Positions 14,009 through 22,015 of a stretch of 23,373 nt of DNA are shown here, one piece after another. The notes below the pieces were generated by a model. The model was not told the DNA's origin. It saw only the letters and a list, made by a program, of their open reading frames with translations, and searched no databases. The DNA comes from CAZAEL01 sp964484135. Its GTDB lineage: Bacteria > Elusimicrobiota > Elusimicrobia > FEN-1173. Position 1 is the stretch's first letter. Each line of letters starts with the position of its first letter. The stretch lies in the NCBI GenBank assembly GCA_964484135.1, contig CAZAEL010000035.1, positions 1 to 23,373 on the forward strand. Reading direction: 5' to 3'. The position numbers and the translations under genes were made by a program.

Positions 14009-14848
14009 CTATTCCTTCAGGCCGGAGGTGGCGATGCCTTGAATAACATATTTTTGCGCTGCGAGAAAGACCGCGATCACGGGCACCACCACCACCACGG
14101 CCGCGGCCATCAACAGGCCGAAGGAGGTGGGGTGCTGTCCGTTCAGGTTGGCCAGGGCCACGGGCAGGGTGTAGCCCTCCTCCCGGACCATGACGATCAG
14201 GGGCCAGAGGAAGTCGTTCCAGGAGCCCATGAAGGTGAAGATGCCGAGGGTGGCCAGCACCGGCTTGCACAAAGGCAGGATCACGCTCCAATAGATGCGG
14301 AACTCGGAACACCCGTCGATCCGCGCGGACTCGATCAGATCGTTGGGGATGGACATCATGAACTGCCGGATGAGAAAGATCCCGAACACGTTGGCCGAGG
14401 CCGGGATGATCAGCCCGGCGTAGCTGTTGAGGAATCCCAGGTACTTCAGCAGCAGGAAGACCGGGATCATGGTCACCTGGGCCGGCACCATCATGGTGGC
14501 CAGCAGCAGGCTGAAGAGCCGGTCCCGCCCCCGGAAACGGTGTTTGGCGAAGGCGTACCCGGCCAGGGAGTTGAAGAACAGGCTCAGGGCCGTGACCGAA
14601 ATGGACACGATCAGGCTGTTCCGGAAATGGAGGAGGAAGTTGACCTCCTTGACCAGGCGGCCGTACCACTCCAGCGTGGGCTCGCTCGGCAGCCACTGCG
14701 GCGGATAGGTGAAGATGCCGCCGCCGGACTTGAAAGACGTCGAAAACATCCAGAAAAAGGGCATGAGCGTGGCGGCCGCCACCAGCAGGAGCAACAGGTG
14801 CAGCCCGGCGGTTTCCAGCCTTTCCGAAAGAGGCCGTCCGGAACGCAT
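14009..14848 (-). CDS. ABC sugar importer permease, MalG type
   Basis: The 279-residue protein has six predicted membrane helices, beginning LHLLLLLVAAATLMPFFWMFSTSF, and the binding-protein-dependent permease signature ESARIDGCSEFRIYWSVILPLCKP (the EAA loop that contacts the ATPase). The C-terminus, KYVIQGIATSGLKE, resembles MalG-type ends (KYFVxGLTAGAVKG). It pairs with the permease half of the fused protein encoded upstream; its ATG at 14848 overlaps that gene's stop (TGATG), and a GTG one codon earlier is possible. The importer ATPase is not in the window, so a shared MsmK-like ATPase elsewhere is expected. Likely substrate: oligosaccharides released from the glycan handled by the operon. 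Confidence 0.93.
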   Translation of the reverse strand: MRSGRPLSERLETAGLHLLLLLVAAATLMPFFWMFSTSFKSGGGIFTYPPQWLPSEPTLEWYGRLVKEVNFLLHFRNSLIVSISVTALSLFFNSLAGYAFAKHRFRGRDRLFSLLLATMMVPAQVTMIPVFLLLKYLGFLNSYAGLIIPASANVFGIFLIRQFMMSIPNDLIESARIDGCSEFRIYWSVILPLCKPVLATLGIFTFMGSWNDFLWPLIVMVREEGYTLPVALANLNGQHPTSFGLLMAAAVVVVVPVIAVFLAAQKYVIQGIATSGLKE

Positions 14849-17163
14849 CACGACGCCTCAAACCCGCTCTTCTTCATCTTCAATTGGACCAGGGTGAAAC
14901 AGAAGATGAGTCCGAAGAGGGCGTAGGAGATGGCCGAGGCGTAGCCCAGGTTGAAGAAACGGAAGCCGTGGTCGTACATGTACAGGACGATGGACATGGT
15001 GGCGTTCAGGGGGCCGCCCCGGGTCATGACGTAAGGCTCGGCGAAAAACTGCAAATAGCCGATGGTGGTCAGGACCGTGACGAACAGCATGGTCGGCGCC
15101 AGGCCGGGGATGGTGATGTAGCGGAAACACTGCCAGGAGTTGGCCCCGTCGATCCGGGCCGCCTCGTACTGCGTTTCCGGGATGGTCTGCAGCCCCGCGA
15201 GAAAAATCACCATATTGTACCCGAAATTCTTCCAGATGGCCATGAGGATGAGGGACGGCAGGGCCGTCTTGGGGTCGGACAGCCAGTGGAGCGGATCCAT
15301 CCCCAGGCTGCGGAGGAACCAGTTGAAGGGGCCGTACTCGGGGTTGTACAGCCACCGCCACACCACGGCCACGGCCACGATGGTGGTCACCACCGGCGCG
15401 AAGAACGAGACGCGGAACAGGGCCTTCGCCTTCACCACGCGCTGGTTGAGGGCGACCGCGGCGAGAAGCGAGAGCCCGATGGTGAGGGGCACGCCGATGC
15501 CCGCGAAATACAGGGTGTTCCACAGGGATTTCCAGAAAACGGGGTCCAGCAGGATCTTGACGTAGTTGGCCCAGCCCACGCACTGGATGCGTTCCCAGCG
15601 GTTGATGCTGAAAATGTTGAGGTCCGTGAGGCTCATCAGGAAGGACACGGCGATGGGCAGGAACAGGAAGACCACCAGCAGGAGCAGGGCCGGCAGGACG
15701 AACAGGATGCCCGCCAATCCCTTGCGCCAAGGTTCCGGCGCGGGGGCCGGCGCCGCGGCGCTGGGGACGGACCGGAACCGCGTCAGGAAGGGCCAGACTT
15801 TCCAGAACCCGCCGCCCAAGAACAGGACCGCCAGGAGCACCAAAAAGAACGTCTTCCAGGAGCCCGGCTGCCGGGCGCCTTCGTTTTGGATCTTGTAGAT
15901 GGCGGACTGCAGGTCCAGCAGATGCTGGGGGATCTGCCCGTCCAGCGCGGGGTCCTGCAGGATGATCTTTTCCATGGTGTTCTCGATGGCGTGGGCGATC
16001 TGTTCCCACTCCGGCAGGGTGGGCGGGCTAGCGGTGTCGTACATCTGCCCGCCGAACACCTTGATCATGGGTTTGTCCCGGAAGATGGGCTGGTTCCAGG
16101 CCTCCTTGGCGGAGGGCAGGTCCGTGGTGATGCGGAACCATTCGGCCTGCACGTCGGCCCGGCTCATGAACTCGATGAACCGCCAGGCCAGTTCCTTGCG
16201 CGGGGAATCCTTGAAGACCACCAGGTTGCATCCGCCGACGAAGGAGGTGCGTTTCTCCTTCCCCGGCAGCATGGACACGTCCCATTTCCCCTTCAAATCC
16301 GGGAGCTCCTTGGCGGTCAGCTCCACCATCCAGGGGCCGGACACGAACATGGGCAGGTACCCCGTCTTGAAGGCGTGGAACAGGTCCACGTCCGCCGCCT
16401 CCTTGGTGGGGGTGAGGCCCTCGCGGAAGAAGCTCAGGTAGTGGAGCATGGCCTCCTGGAACTCGGGCGAGTCGGGCCGCAGGGGGTTCCCGTTGTTCTG
16501 CCAGACCGCCATCAAGAGGTCGTTCCAGCTCCGCGTGCCGAAGGCGATGCCGTAGCGTTTCTTCCCGTCCGGCCATGTCCGTTCGGAAAGCCTTTTGGCC
16601 GCGGTCTTCAACTCCTCCCAGGTCTGGGGCGGGCGGGAGAAGCCGACGTCGTTCAAAAGGTCCTTGCGGTAGAAGAGCACGCGCGTGTCCACGTACCAGG
16701 GCACGCCGTAGAGCTTGCCGTCCACGTAGCAGGTCTGGAGGGAGCCGGGGAAGAAGAGCTCGGGTTTGGCCGAGGTCGCGGCCGCGGCCCGTTCGTCCAG
16801 CGGCTCCAGGGCCCCCATGGCCACGAACTCGGCCATCCAGGTGGTGCCCATCTGGGAGATGTCCGGCGGGATGTTCCCCACCACCGAGGTCAGGAGCTTG
16901 GCGTGGGCCGCGTCCCAGGGGATGGCTTGTGTCTCCACCGTGACGCCGGGGTTCTCCGCTTCGAATTGCCGCGCCATGAGCGCGATCTTCTTGCCTTCTT
17001 CCCCCATGGCCCAGACCACGAGGCGGTTCTCTTCGGCCAAGGCCGAAGAGAGTGAGAAGTGGGAGGTGAGAAGTGAGAAGAGAAAGACCGACGCGGCAAA
17101 GCCCGTTCGGAGAGGGGGTTTGGTTTCCCGCTTCCCACGTCCCACTCGCTGCGCCTCTCTCAT
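14848..17163 (-). CDS. Solute-binding protein fused to MalF-type ABC permease
   Basis: The 771-residue protein joins two normally separate parts. Residues 21-43 form a signal peptide ending ALA, and 46-430 form a family 1 extracellular solute-binding domain (LVVWAMGEEGKKIALMARQFEAENPGV, then YGVPWYVDTRVLFYRKD and TWEELKTAAKRL). A membrane helix follows at about 437-455, then a Pro/Ala-rich cytoplasmic linker (465-480) and a MalF-like permease at 482-765 with EAA motif EAARIDGANSWQCFRYITIPGL. The topology works: binding domain outside, helix in, linker inside, permease helices. AGGTGA lies eight bases before the ATG, which overlaps the upstream stop (TGATG). The signal-peptide codons lie in a heptad-repeat tract (17051-17078). 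The frame is uninterrupted, so this is a real fusion, not a sequencing artefact, unless a stop was lost by error. Confidence 0.93.
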   Translation of the reverse strand: MREAQRVGRGKRETKPPLRTGFAASVFLFSLLTSHFSLSSALAEENRLVVWAMGEEGKKIALMARQFEAENPGVTVETQAIPWDAAHAKLLTSVVGNIPPDISQMGTTWMAEFVAMGALEPLDERAAAATSAKPELFFPGSLQTCYVDGKLYGVPWYVDTRVLFYRKDLLNDVGFSRPPQTWEELKTAAKRLSERTWPDGKKRYGIAFGTRSWNDLLMAVWQNNGNPLRPDSPEFQEAMLHYLSFFREGLTPTKEAADVDLFHAFKTGYLPMFVSGPWMVELTAKELPDLKGKWDVSMLPGKEKRTSFVGGCNLVVFKDSPRKELAWRFIEFMSRADVQAEWFRITTDLPSAKEAWNQPIFRDKPMIKVFGGQMYDTASPPTLPEWEQIAHAIENTMEKIILQDPALDGQIPQHLLDLQSAIYKIQNEGARQPGSWKTFFLVLLAVLFLGGGFWKVWPFLTRFRSVPSAAAPAPAPEPWRKGLAGILFVLPALLLLVVFLFLPIAVSFLMSLTDLNIFSINRWERIQCVGWANYVKILLDPVFWKSLWNTLYFAGIGVPLTIGLSLLAAVALNQRVVKAKALFRVSFFAPVVTTIVAVAVVWRWLYNPEYGPFNWFLRSLGMDPLHWLSDPKTALPSLILMAIWKNFGYNMVIFLAGLQTIPETQYEAARIDGANSWQCFRYITIPGLAPTMLFVTVLTTIGYLQFFAEPYVMTRGGPLNATMSIVLYMYDHGFRFFNLGYASAISYALFGLIFCFTLVQLKMKKSGFEAS
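17051..17144. repeat. Heptad-rich inverted repeat inside the signal-peptide coding region
   Basis: Four tandem heptads of type RGTGRGA (17051-17078) face an inverted set, with units like CTTCCCA-CGTCCCA (17124-17144), across a spacer of about 45 bases. The reverse complement of the right arm matches the left arm at about 18 of 22 positions. The left heptads resemble those of the element at 6416-6555, sharing AAGTGGGAGGTGAGAAGTG. They encode about residues 29-38 (FSLLTSHFSL) of the fused binding protein-permease. Confidence 0.65.
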
Positions 17164-19748
17164 CAGAAGGTCACCTCAAAGGTCACGCGGGTGAAGTTGT
17201 CGTCGAAGGGATGGCCCTGGGGCTCGAAGTCGGGGTGGCCGTATTTCAAAACCTTGTGCTCCGCGAAGAATCGCGCGTTGGTGCTGATGTAGAACTCCAG
17301 CTTCATGTGCAGGATGTCCGCCACGAAATTGGTGTTTTGGGCCGGGGCCCAGACGCGCTCCTGGCGGGGCTTGATCCAATAGGCGATGCGGGGGCTGAGC
17401 TGGGTCCGGACGTACAGCTCGCTGGCGATCACCTTTTCGTTCCGGACCGTCGAGAAATTGGACCGGTCGCTGGTCGCCGAATAAATCTCCCGCCGGTATT
17501 CCTGGTTGAACGCCACGTCCAGCCCCTTGTATCCGTAGTGCCCGAGGCCCCAGTTGTACCGGTGCCGGAAATATTCCCGCCGCGAATGGCGGCGGATGGT
17601 GTCGTATTCGTTGGACAGCACCCACCCCTTGTAATGCTGGACGATCCGGAAGTTGTGCCCCCAATGGTCGGTCTCGGTGTCGTCGAAGAAGGCGGGGTTC
17701 TGGCGGTATTTGGGCTTATACGCGGCGTCCACGTCCCGGTACCCGTAGGACGTCGCGAGCCCCCGCCACAGCAGGCCGTCCGTCTCCAGTTTCCCCCGCC
17801 AGATGGCGCCGGCCGGGTTCAGGCTTTGGTCCAGGGGAGCGATGAAGACGGGGTCGAAGGCGTTGTTCGGCAGGGAAAAGTCGGCCGTGGCGGTCTGTTT
17901 GTATTCGTTGTACCCGTACAGGCCGTACAGCGTCAGGCGGCCGTTCAGGAAGCGTCCCTCCGACTCCAGATTGTACACCAAATCCTGGGCCACCCGCTCC
18001 AGTTCTTGGACGGCGGAGTTGGCCTGGTTGAGGTTTCCCCCCGACACCGCGCTGGGGCTGGCGAGCTTTGCGTTTTGTTCCCAATACACGGTGTAGGCCG
18101 TGACCTTCCAGTTGGGCCAGAGGCCGCGCACCCGGGTGCCCGCGGTGAAGGAGTTGAGCGGGTGCTTGAGGGCGAAGGCGTGGTAGTTGAAGCGGTCGTA
18201 ATCCCCCTCCGCGGCCAGGCCCTTGAAGCCGAAGACCGGGGAGAAGGTGTAGGGCGAGTAGTCCACGAACACGTGCCCCAGCGTGATGTTGGTGAGGTAG
18301 GGAGAGATGTTGTTGCCCATGACCTGCAGGCTGGGGATCTCCGCGTCCGCGGAGCGGTTCTCCGTGCTGGTGACGCTGGAGCCGATGAAGGCGGAGGCCG
18401 CCCCGAACTCCTGGGACTTGGAGCCGAACTCCACCCGCGCGCTGTAGTTGCTGTACTTGGCGTTGGCGATGAGCTTCGCGTACTGGTTGATTTCGCTCTT
18501 CTTTTCGGGCGTGAAGAAATATTCCGTGTACGCGAAGAGGCTGAAATCCACGTTGCCGATGGCCGTGACCGCGGTGCGGAGCTGGGGCACGGTGCCGGCG
18601 GGCGCGGATTGGGCGGCGCGCAGGCGCTCGCCCGACACGTACAGTTGGTCCACCTGGATGCGGCCCGTGCCGCTCTTGGCGCCCGTGGAGGTGACGGAGG
18701 TGGGGCTCAGGATGTCCAGCTGGTAGGCCTTGATGGCGCCCAGGTCGAGCTGTCCGTTGGTCCGCGTCGGCGAGATCAGCTCGAACCGGCCCATGGGCAT
18801 GGTGACCAGGGTCCAGCGGGTGAAGCGGAGCACGTCGGAGTCGGTGAACTCCCACATTTCGCCGTCGGCCTCCGTGATCCGGAAACGGAAGGCGTTGTCC
18901 GAGCCGTCGCCCTTGATCCAGATCTTGGCCTCCTGCACCCCGGTCCAGTCCAGGGGGTCCCGCAGGTTCCGGATGGCGCTCACCCAGGAGCCCCAGGGCC
19001 GCGTGGTGGAGAACCGGTACTCCATCTCCATGCTGTAGTCCCCGTCGTACACCAGCCTGGAAGAGGTCAGGTTGAGGGAGGATTCGTCCCCCTGGAACAC
19101 CTGGTACACGTCGAAAGGGCTGGTCCGTTCAAAGCCGTCCACCAGGGATTTGTTCACCAGCGTGGGCGCCACGCTCAAGGACTCGCCGACGGGCTGCGGC
19201 GACCCCTCGAAGCGGAAGTTGTCGATGAAGACGCGCCCGCCGCCGTGGCTGTCGTTGAAGCCCAGGTTGATGTTGTCCAGGCTGGCCAGGTCCACGCCCA
19301 TGAACTCCGTCAGCGGGATCAGGACCTGCTGCCATTCCCTCGGCGTGTCCATGAACCGGTTGACCGGGAACTTCTTTTCCTGTCCGGCCTTGTCGCGCAG
19401 GCCGATCTCGAAGACTTCCCCGCCCCGCTCGCCTTTGAGGTCGAAAGAGAGGTACCGGTAACGGCTCGCGTTGAAGCCTTTCAGGGGCATGCCCCATCCG
19501 CCCCAGCCGCCGGTCACGATGTTGTAGCGGACGCCCAGGTGTTTGCCCTTCTTTTCGTCCAGGTAGGCTGAGCTGGCGTTCAGGATGCTCCCCTTCTCGT
19601 CCTTGAAGGCGAAGGTCTCCGGCGCCACCTCGTCGAAGTTGGCGATCACGTGGACGCTCTCCGCGGCCCGCGCCGGCCGGACGGAGACCGCGCACAGGGC
19701 CAGGAGGAAGATGCCGAGGCGTTTTAGAAGCTTGTTGGCGTTTTGCAT
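17163..19748 (-). CDS. Outer-membrane beta-barrel with two N-terminal jelly-roll modules
   Basis: The 861-residue protein begins with a signal peptide (MQNANKLLKRLGIFLLALCAVSV, cleavage near ARA-AES). Two carbohydrate-binding-like jelly rolls follow: about 33-180 (VIANFDEV ... GGRVFIDNFRFEG) and 200-375 (LVDGFERTSP ... GRIQVDQLYVSGE). The rest, from about 390, is rich in alternating aromatic strands and ends RVTFEVTF, the terminal Phe expected of an outer-membrane barrel. It resembles large porin-like proteins but I cannot name a family. Having glycan-binding modules on the barrel suggests substrate capture and passage through the outer membrane. It lies between the GH144-like enzyme and the fused importer, fitting this role. 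No good ribosome-binding site precedes the ATG at 19748, although AAAGGGAG lies some 30 bases upstream. Confidence 0.85.
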   Translation of the reverse strand: MQNANKLLKRLGIFLLALCAVSVRPARAAESVHVIANFDEVAPETFAFKDEKGSILNASSAYLDEKKGKHLGVRYNIVTGGWGGWGMPLKGFNASRYRYLSFDLKGERGGEVFEIGLRDKAGQEKKFPVNRFMDTPREWQQVLIPLTEFMGVDLASLDNINLGFNDSHGGGRVFIDNFRFEGSPQPVGESLSVAPTLVNKSLVDGFERTSPFDVYQVFQGDESSLNLTSSRLVYDGDYSMEMEYRFSTTRPWGSWVSAIRNLRDPLDWTGVQEAKIWIKGDGSDNAFRFRITEADGEMWEFTDSDVLRFTRWTLVTMPMGRFELISPTRTNGQLDLGAIKAYQLDILSPTSVTSTGAKSGTGRIQVDQLYVSGERLRAAQSAPAGTVPQLRTAVTAIGNVDFSLFAYTEYFFTPEKKSEINQYAKLIANAKYSNYSARVEFGSKSQEFGAASAFIGSSVTSTENRSADAEIPSLQVMGNNISPYLTNITLGHVFVDYSPYTFSPVFGFKGLAAEGDYDRFNYHAFALKHPLNSFTAGTRVRGLWPNWKVTAYTVYWEQNAKLASPSAVSGGNLNQANSAVQELERVAQDLVYNLESEGRFLNGRLTLYGLYGYNEYKQTATADFSLPNNAFDPVFIAPLDQSLNPAGAIWRGKLETDGLLWRGLATSYGYRDVDAAYKPKYRQNPAFFDDTETDHWGHNFRIVQHYKGWVLSNEYDTIRRHSRREYFRHRYNWGLGHYGYKGLDVAFNQEYRREIYSATSDRSNFSTVRNEKVIASELYVRTQLSPRIAYWIKPRQERVWAPAQNTNFVADILHMKLEFYISTNARFFAEHKVLKYGHPDFEPQGHPFDDNFTRVTFEVTF

Positions 19749-19787
19749 GCGTGGATGCCCGTGGTCCGTTCTCCCTTTGAGGTTTCC

Positions 19788-21926
19788 TCAGTCCGCCGGC
19801 TTGTAGAACCCCTGGAGCGCCTTGATCTCCAGCGCGCCTTCGGAACCCTTGGGCCCGGCCACCGCGATCATGAGCTTGACGACCTCCTTGAGGTCCAGCT
19901 GGTTGTTTCCTCCCCAGAGGTGCTTGAGGCGGGACACGTCGATGCGCGTCAGCACCCATTCGTCGTTGGGGACGACCTCCTTGACGAACCCGAAGACGGA
20001 GCCGTCCTTGTCCTCCACCTTCACCTCCAGGCGGATGGGCAATCCGGCGTAACGGTGCTCCAGGGTCAGGCGCCGCAGGCGGGAAAAATCCCCGGGTTTG
20101 GGCCGCACCAGCTCCAGCCACTCGCCGTTGTGGAAGGCGAACTCCAGCTTCAAGACGTCTTCGTCGCCGTCCCTGGTCTTGCGGATGCGGCCTTCCACCT
20201 CCTTGGGCTTGTTGATGGCCCAGCGGGAAGCCGCGCGGAGGGGCTTGCTCTCCCATTTTCCGGCGACGTCCTCCCAGGAGGGGGGCGGCAGGGTGGGGAT
20301 GGGCTCGCGCCGAAGGGCGGAGGCCGCGTGGGACACGCGGAAGGTGAGGCTGTCCTCGGAAACCATTTTTCCGGCGGCGTCGTTGAGCGCCACCTGCGCC
20401 AGATGGAGCCCTTCCTTCAGCGGGAAGGACAGGGAGGCCTTCGCCGGGGAAGGGAACGTCACGGCTTCCTTGCCCTGGGCGACGTACTTGCCGCTGCGTT
20501 CCTCCAGGACGCGCCACCAAAGCTCATAGGCCCCTTCCGCGGGTCCGTCCGAGGCGTAATGGAGCGGGATCTCCACGGGCTTGTCCGGGGAGAATTCACG
20601 GACGGCCTTGAGGGTGTTGACGCAGACCTGGGGGCCGGAGGCTTTCAGCGATTGGATGTATTTCCAAAAGGCGCCGTAATCCAGGTTTTCGGCCCGGTAG
20701 TCGGGGATCAACTCGCGGCCTTTCTGGATGATGGGGTCCCGGGCCGCGTACCGCCAGATCACGCCGTCCTTGAGCGCGTTGACGATGCTCAGGAACAGCA
20801 TGCTTTGGTCCAGGATCAGGTAGGTGCGGGTGACCTGGTTGGTGCCCAGGTCCAGGGCGTCCCGGAACCCGAAGGGACGGGATTGACCGTCCACCACGAA
20901 GTCGGCGCGCGCGCCCATCTCTTCGAGTTTTTTGAGGTTGGCCACGCATTCCTTGGGGAAGAAGGACAGGGGCAGGGACGAGGCGTGGGGCGTGACCACT
21001 GAGTCCTTCAGCGCCTGCCAGCCCAGGTACGTGCCGTCGGGGGAGTCGGAGGCGGACCAGCCCCACACCGGCGACTGGATGACGCGGGCGTGGAACATCT
21101 GGGCGTAGGCGAAACGGGCCGCGGCCAGCCCCATGAGCGTGGCCCGGTCGTCCACGAAGAGCCCGGAGATGTACTGCATGAACAGGCCGCCGCCCTGCCA
21201 GCCGGGCACCAGGTAGTCCAGGCCGTAGCGCGTCTCCATGTCGCGGGACAGGGTCTGCCAGTGGGCCGGGTCCGCCTTGCCGGACCCGATGGCCAGGAGG
21301 CTGGCCAGCCGGGAGTCGCTGCCCAGAAGGGTGAGCTTCCAGTTCTCGTTCATCTGGTGGGCGGCCATGTTGTAGCCGCCGTAAAGGACATGGGTCTTCC
21401 GGTTGTAGAACTTGGACCAATCCATGGCGTCCACGTACCGCCCGGCGCGGTCTTTCAGCTCCGGAAAGGCGTGCTTGAGGGCCAGGAGGCCGCCGGCCAG
21501 GTTGCCCGAATCCAGGACCGAGATCCAGGTGTCGTGCGGGCTCGGCTCATAGGTTTCGACGTGGTTCCAGCTCTGGCAGAAGCCGTTCCAGTGCTTGAAC
21601 TTCTCCAGGCCGTCCATCATTTTGTCGGCGCGGGCCACCGCTTCCTCCCGCGTGATGAAGCCCAGCTCCACCGCGCCGATGAGGTCCGCCGCGTACAGGC
21701 CGATGTTGGTGACCGACGTCTGTTTCAGCTCCCAGAGGTTTTTGTCGTAGGGAAGGCCGCTCTCCGGGTGGACCAGCCAGAGGATGTTGTCCCAGGTGTG
21801 GCGGGCCAGCGTGAGGAGGTACTGCTTGTCCTGCGCGGACAGTTCGCGCGCCAGGGACGCGTGCGCCTGGGCGGGAGCGATGGGTTCTTTCGTGCGACCG
21901 GGACCTGGTTTTGAGACGGACGTCAT
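19788..21926 (-). CDS. GH144/GH189-like glucanase (glycoamylase-type domain) with C-terminal jelly roll
   Basis: The 712-residue protein has the helical-barrel pattern of the glycoamylase family, which holds endo-beta-1,2-glucanases (GH144) and the cyclising domain of cyclic beta-1,2-glucan synthases (GH189). Seen are RHTWDNILWLVHPESGLPYD (42-61), TSVTNIGLYAADLIGAVELGF (70-90), WISVLDSGNLAGGLLAL (134-150), WGWSASDSPDGTY (288-300) and VTPHASSLPLSFFP (311-324). After about 560 comes a jelly roll with LKHLWGGNNQLDLKEVVKLMIAVAGPKG, near-identical in motif to the two-module protein. I chose the ATG at 21926 because AGGAGG lies just upstream; a start at 22019, overlapping the previous stop, adds 31 residues. 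Neither gives a convincing signal peptide, so a cytoplasmic place is possible, unlike usual GH144 enzymes. Exact activity is not provable here. Confidence 0.85.
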   Translation of the reverse strand: MTSVSKPGPGRTKEPIAPAQAHASLARELSAQDKQYLLTLARHTWDNILWLVHPESGLPYDKNLWELKQTSVTNIGLYAADLIGAVELGFITREEAVARADKMMDGLEKFKHWNGFCQSWNHVETYEPSPHDTWISVLDSGNLAGGLLALKHAFPELKDRAGRYVDAMDWSKFYNRKTHVLYGGYNMAAHQMNENWKLTLLGSDSRLASLLAIGSGKADPAHWQTLSRDMETRYGLDYLVPGWQGGGLFMQYISGLFVDDRATLMGLAAARFAYAQMFHARVIQSPVWGWSASDSPDGTYLGWQALKDSVVTPHASSLPLSFFPKECVANLKKLEEMGARADFVVDGQSRPFGFRDALDLGTNQVTRTYLILDQSMLFLSIVNALKDGVIWRYAARDPIIQKGRELIPDYRAENLDYGAFWKYIQSLKASGPQVCVNTLKAVREFSPDKPVEIPLHYASDGPAEGAYELWWRVLEERSGKYVAQGKEAVTFPSPAKASLSFPLKEGLHLAQVALNDAAGKMVSEDSLTFRVSHAASALRREPIPTLPPPSWEDVAGKWESKPLRAASRWAINKPKEVEGRIRKTRDGDEDVLKLEFAFHNGEWLELVRPKPGDFSRLRRLTLEHRYAGLPIRLEVKVEDKDGSVFGFVKEVVPNDEWVLTRIDVSRLKHLWGGNNQLDLKEVVKLMIAVAGPKGSEGALEIKALQGFYKPAD

Positions 21927-22015
21927 GAAAATCAACCCTCCTAGAAAGAAATGGCGCCAATGCCTTTTCTCGCCGCGCGAAGGCGCGGTTTGCGGTGGAA
22001 CGCCCCTTGAAAAAT

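Noticed and set aside
12252..14861. Minus-strand open frame of 869 codons overlapping three genes in another frame
   Set aside because: Low-complexity Arg/Gly/Pro/His translation; the overlapping frames carry the real MalG, two-module and GH35 sequences.
17051..17144. CRISPR-like array
   Set aside because: The units are 7-base tandem repeats without spacers, and inverted rather than directly repeated at array scale.
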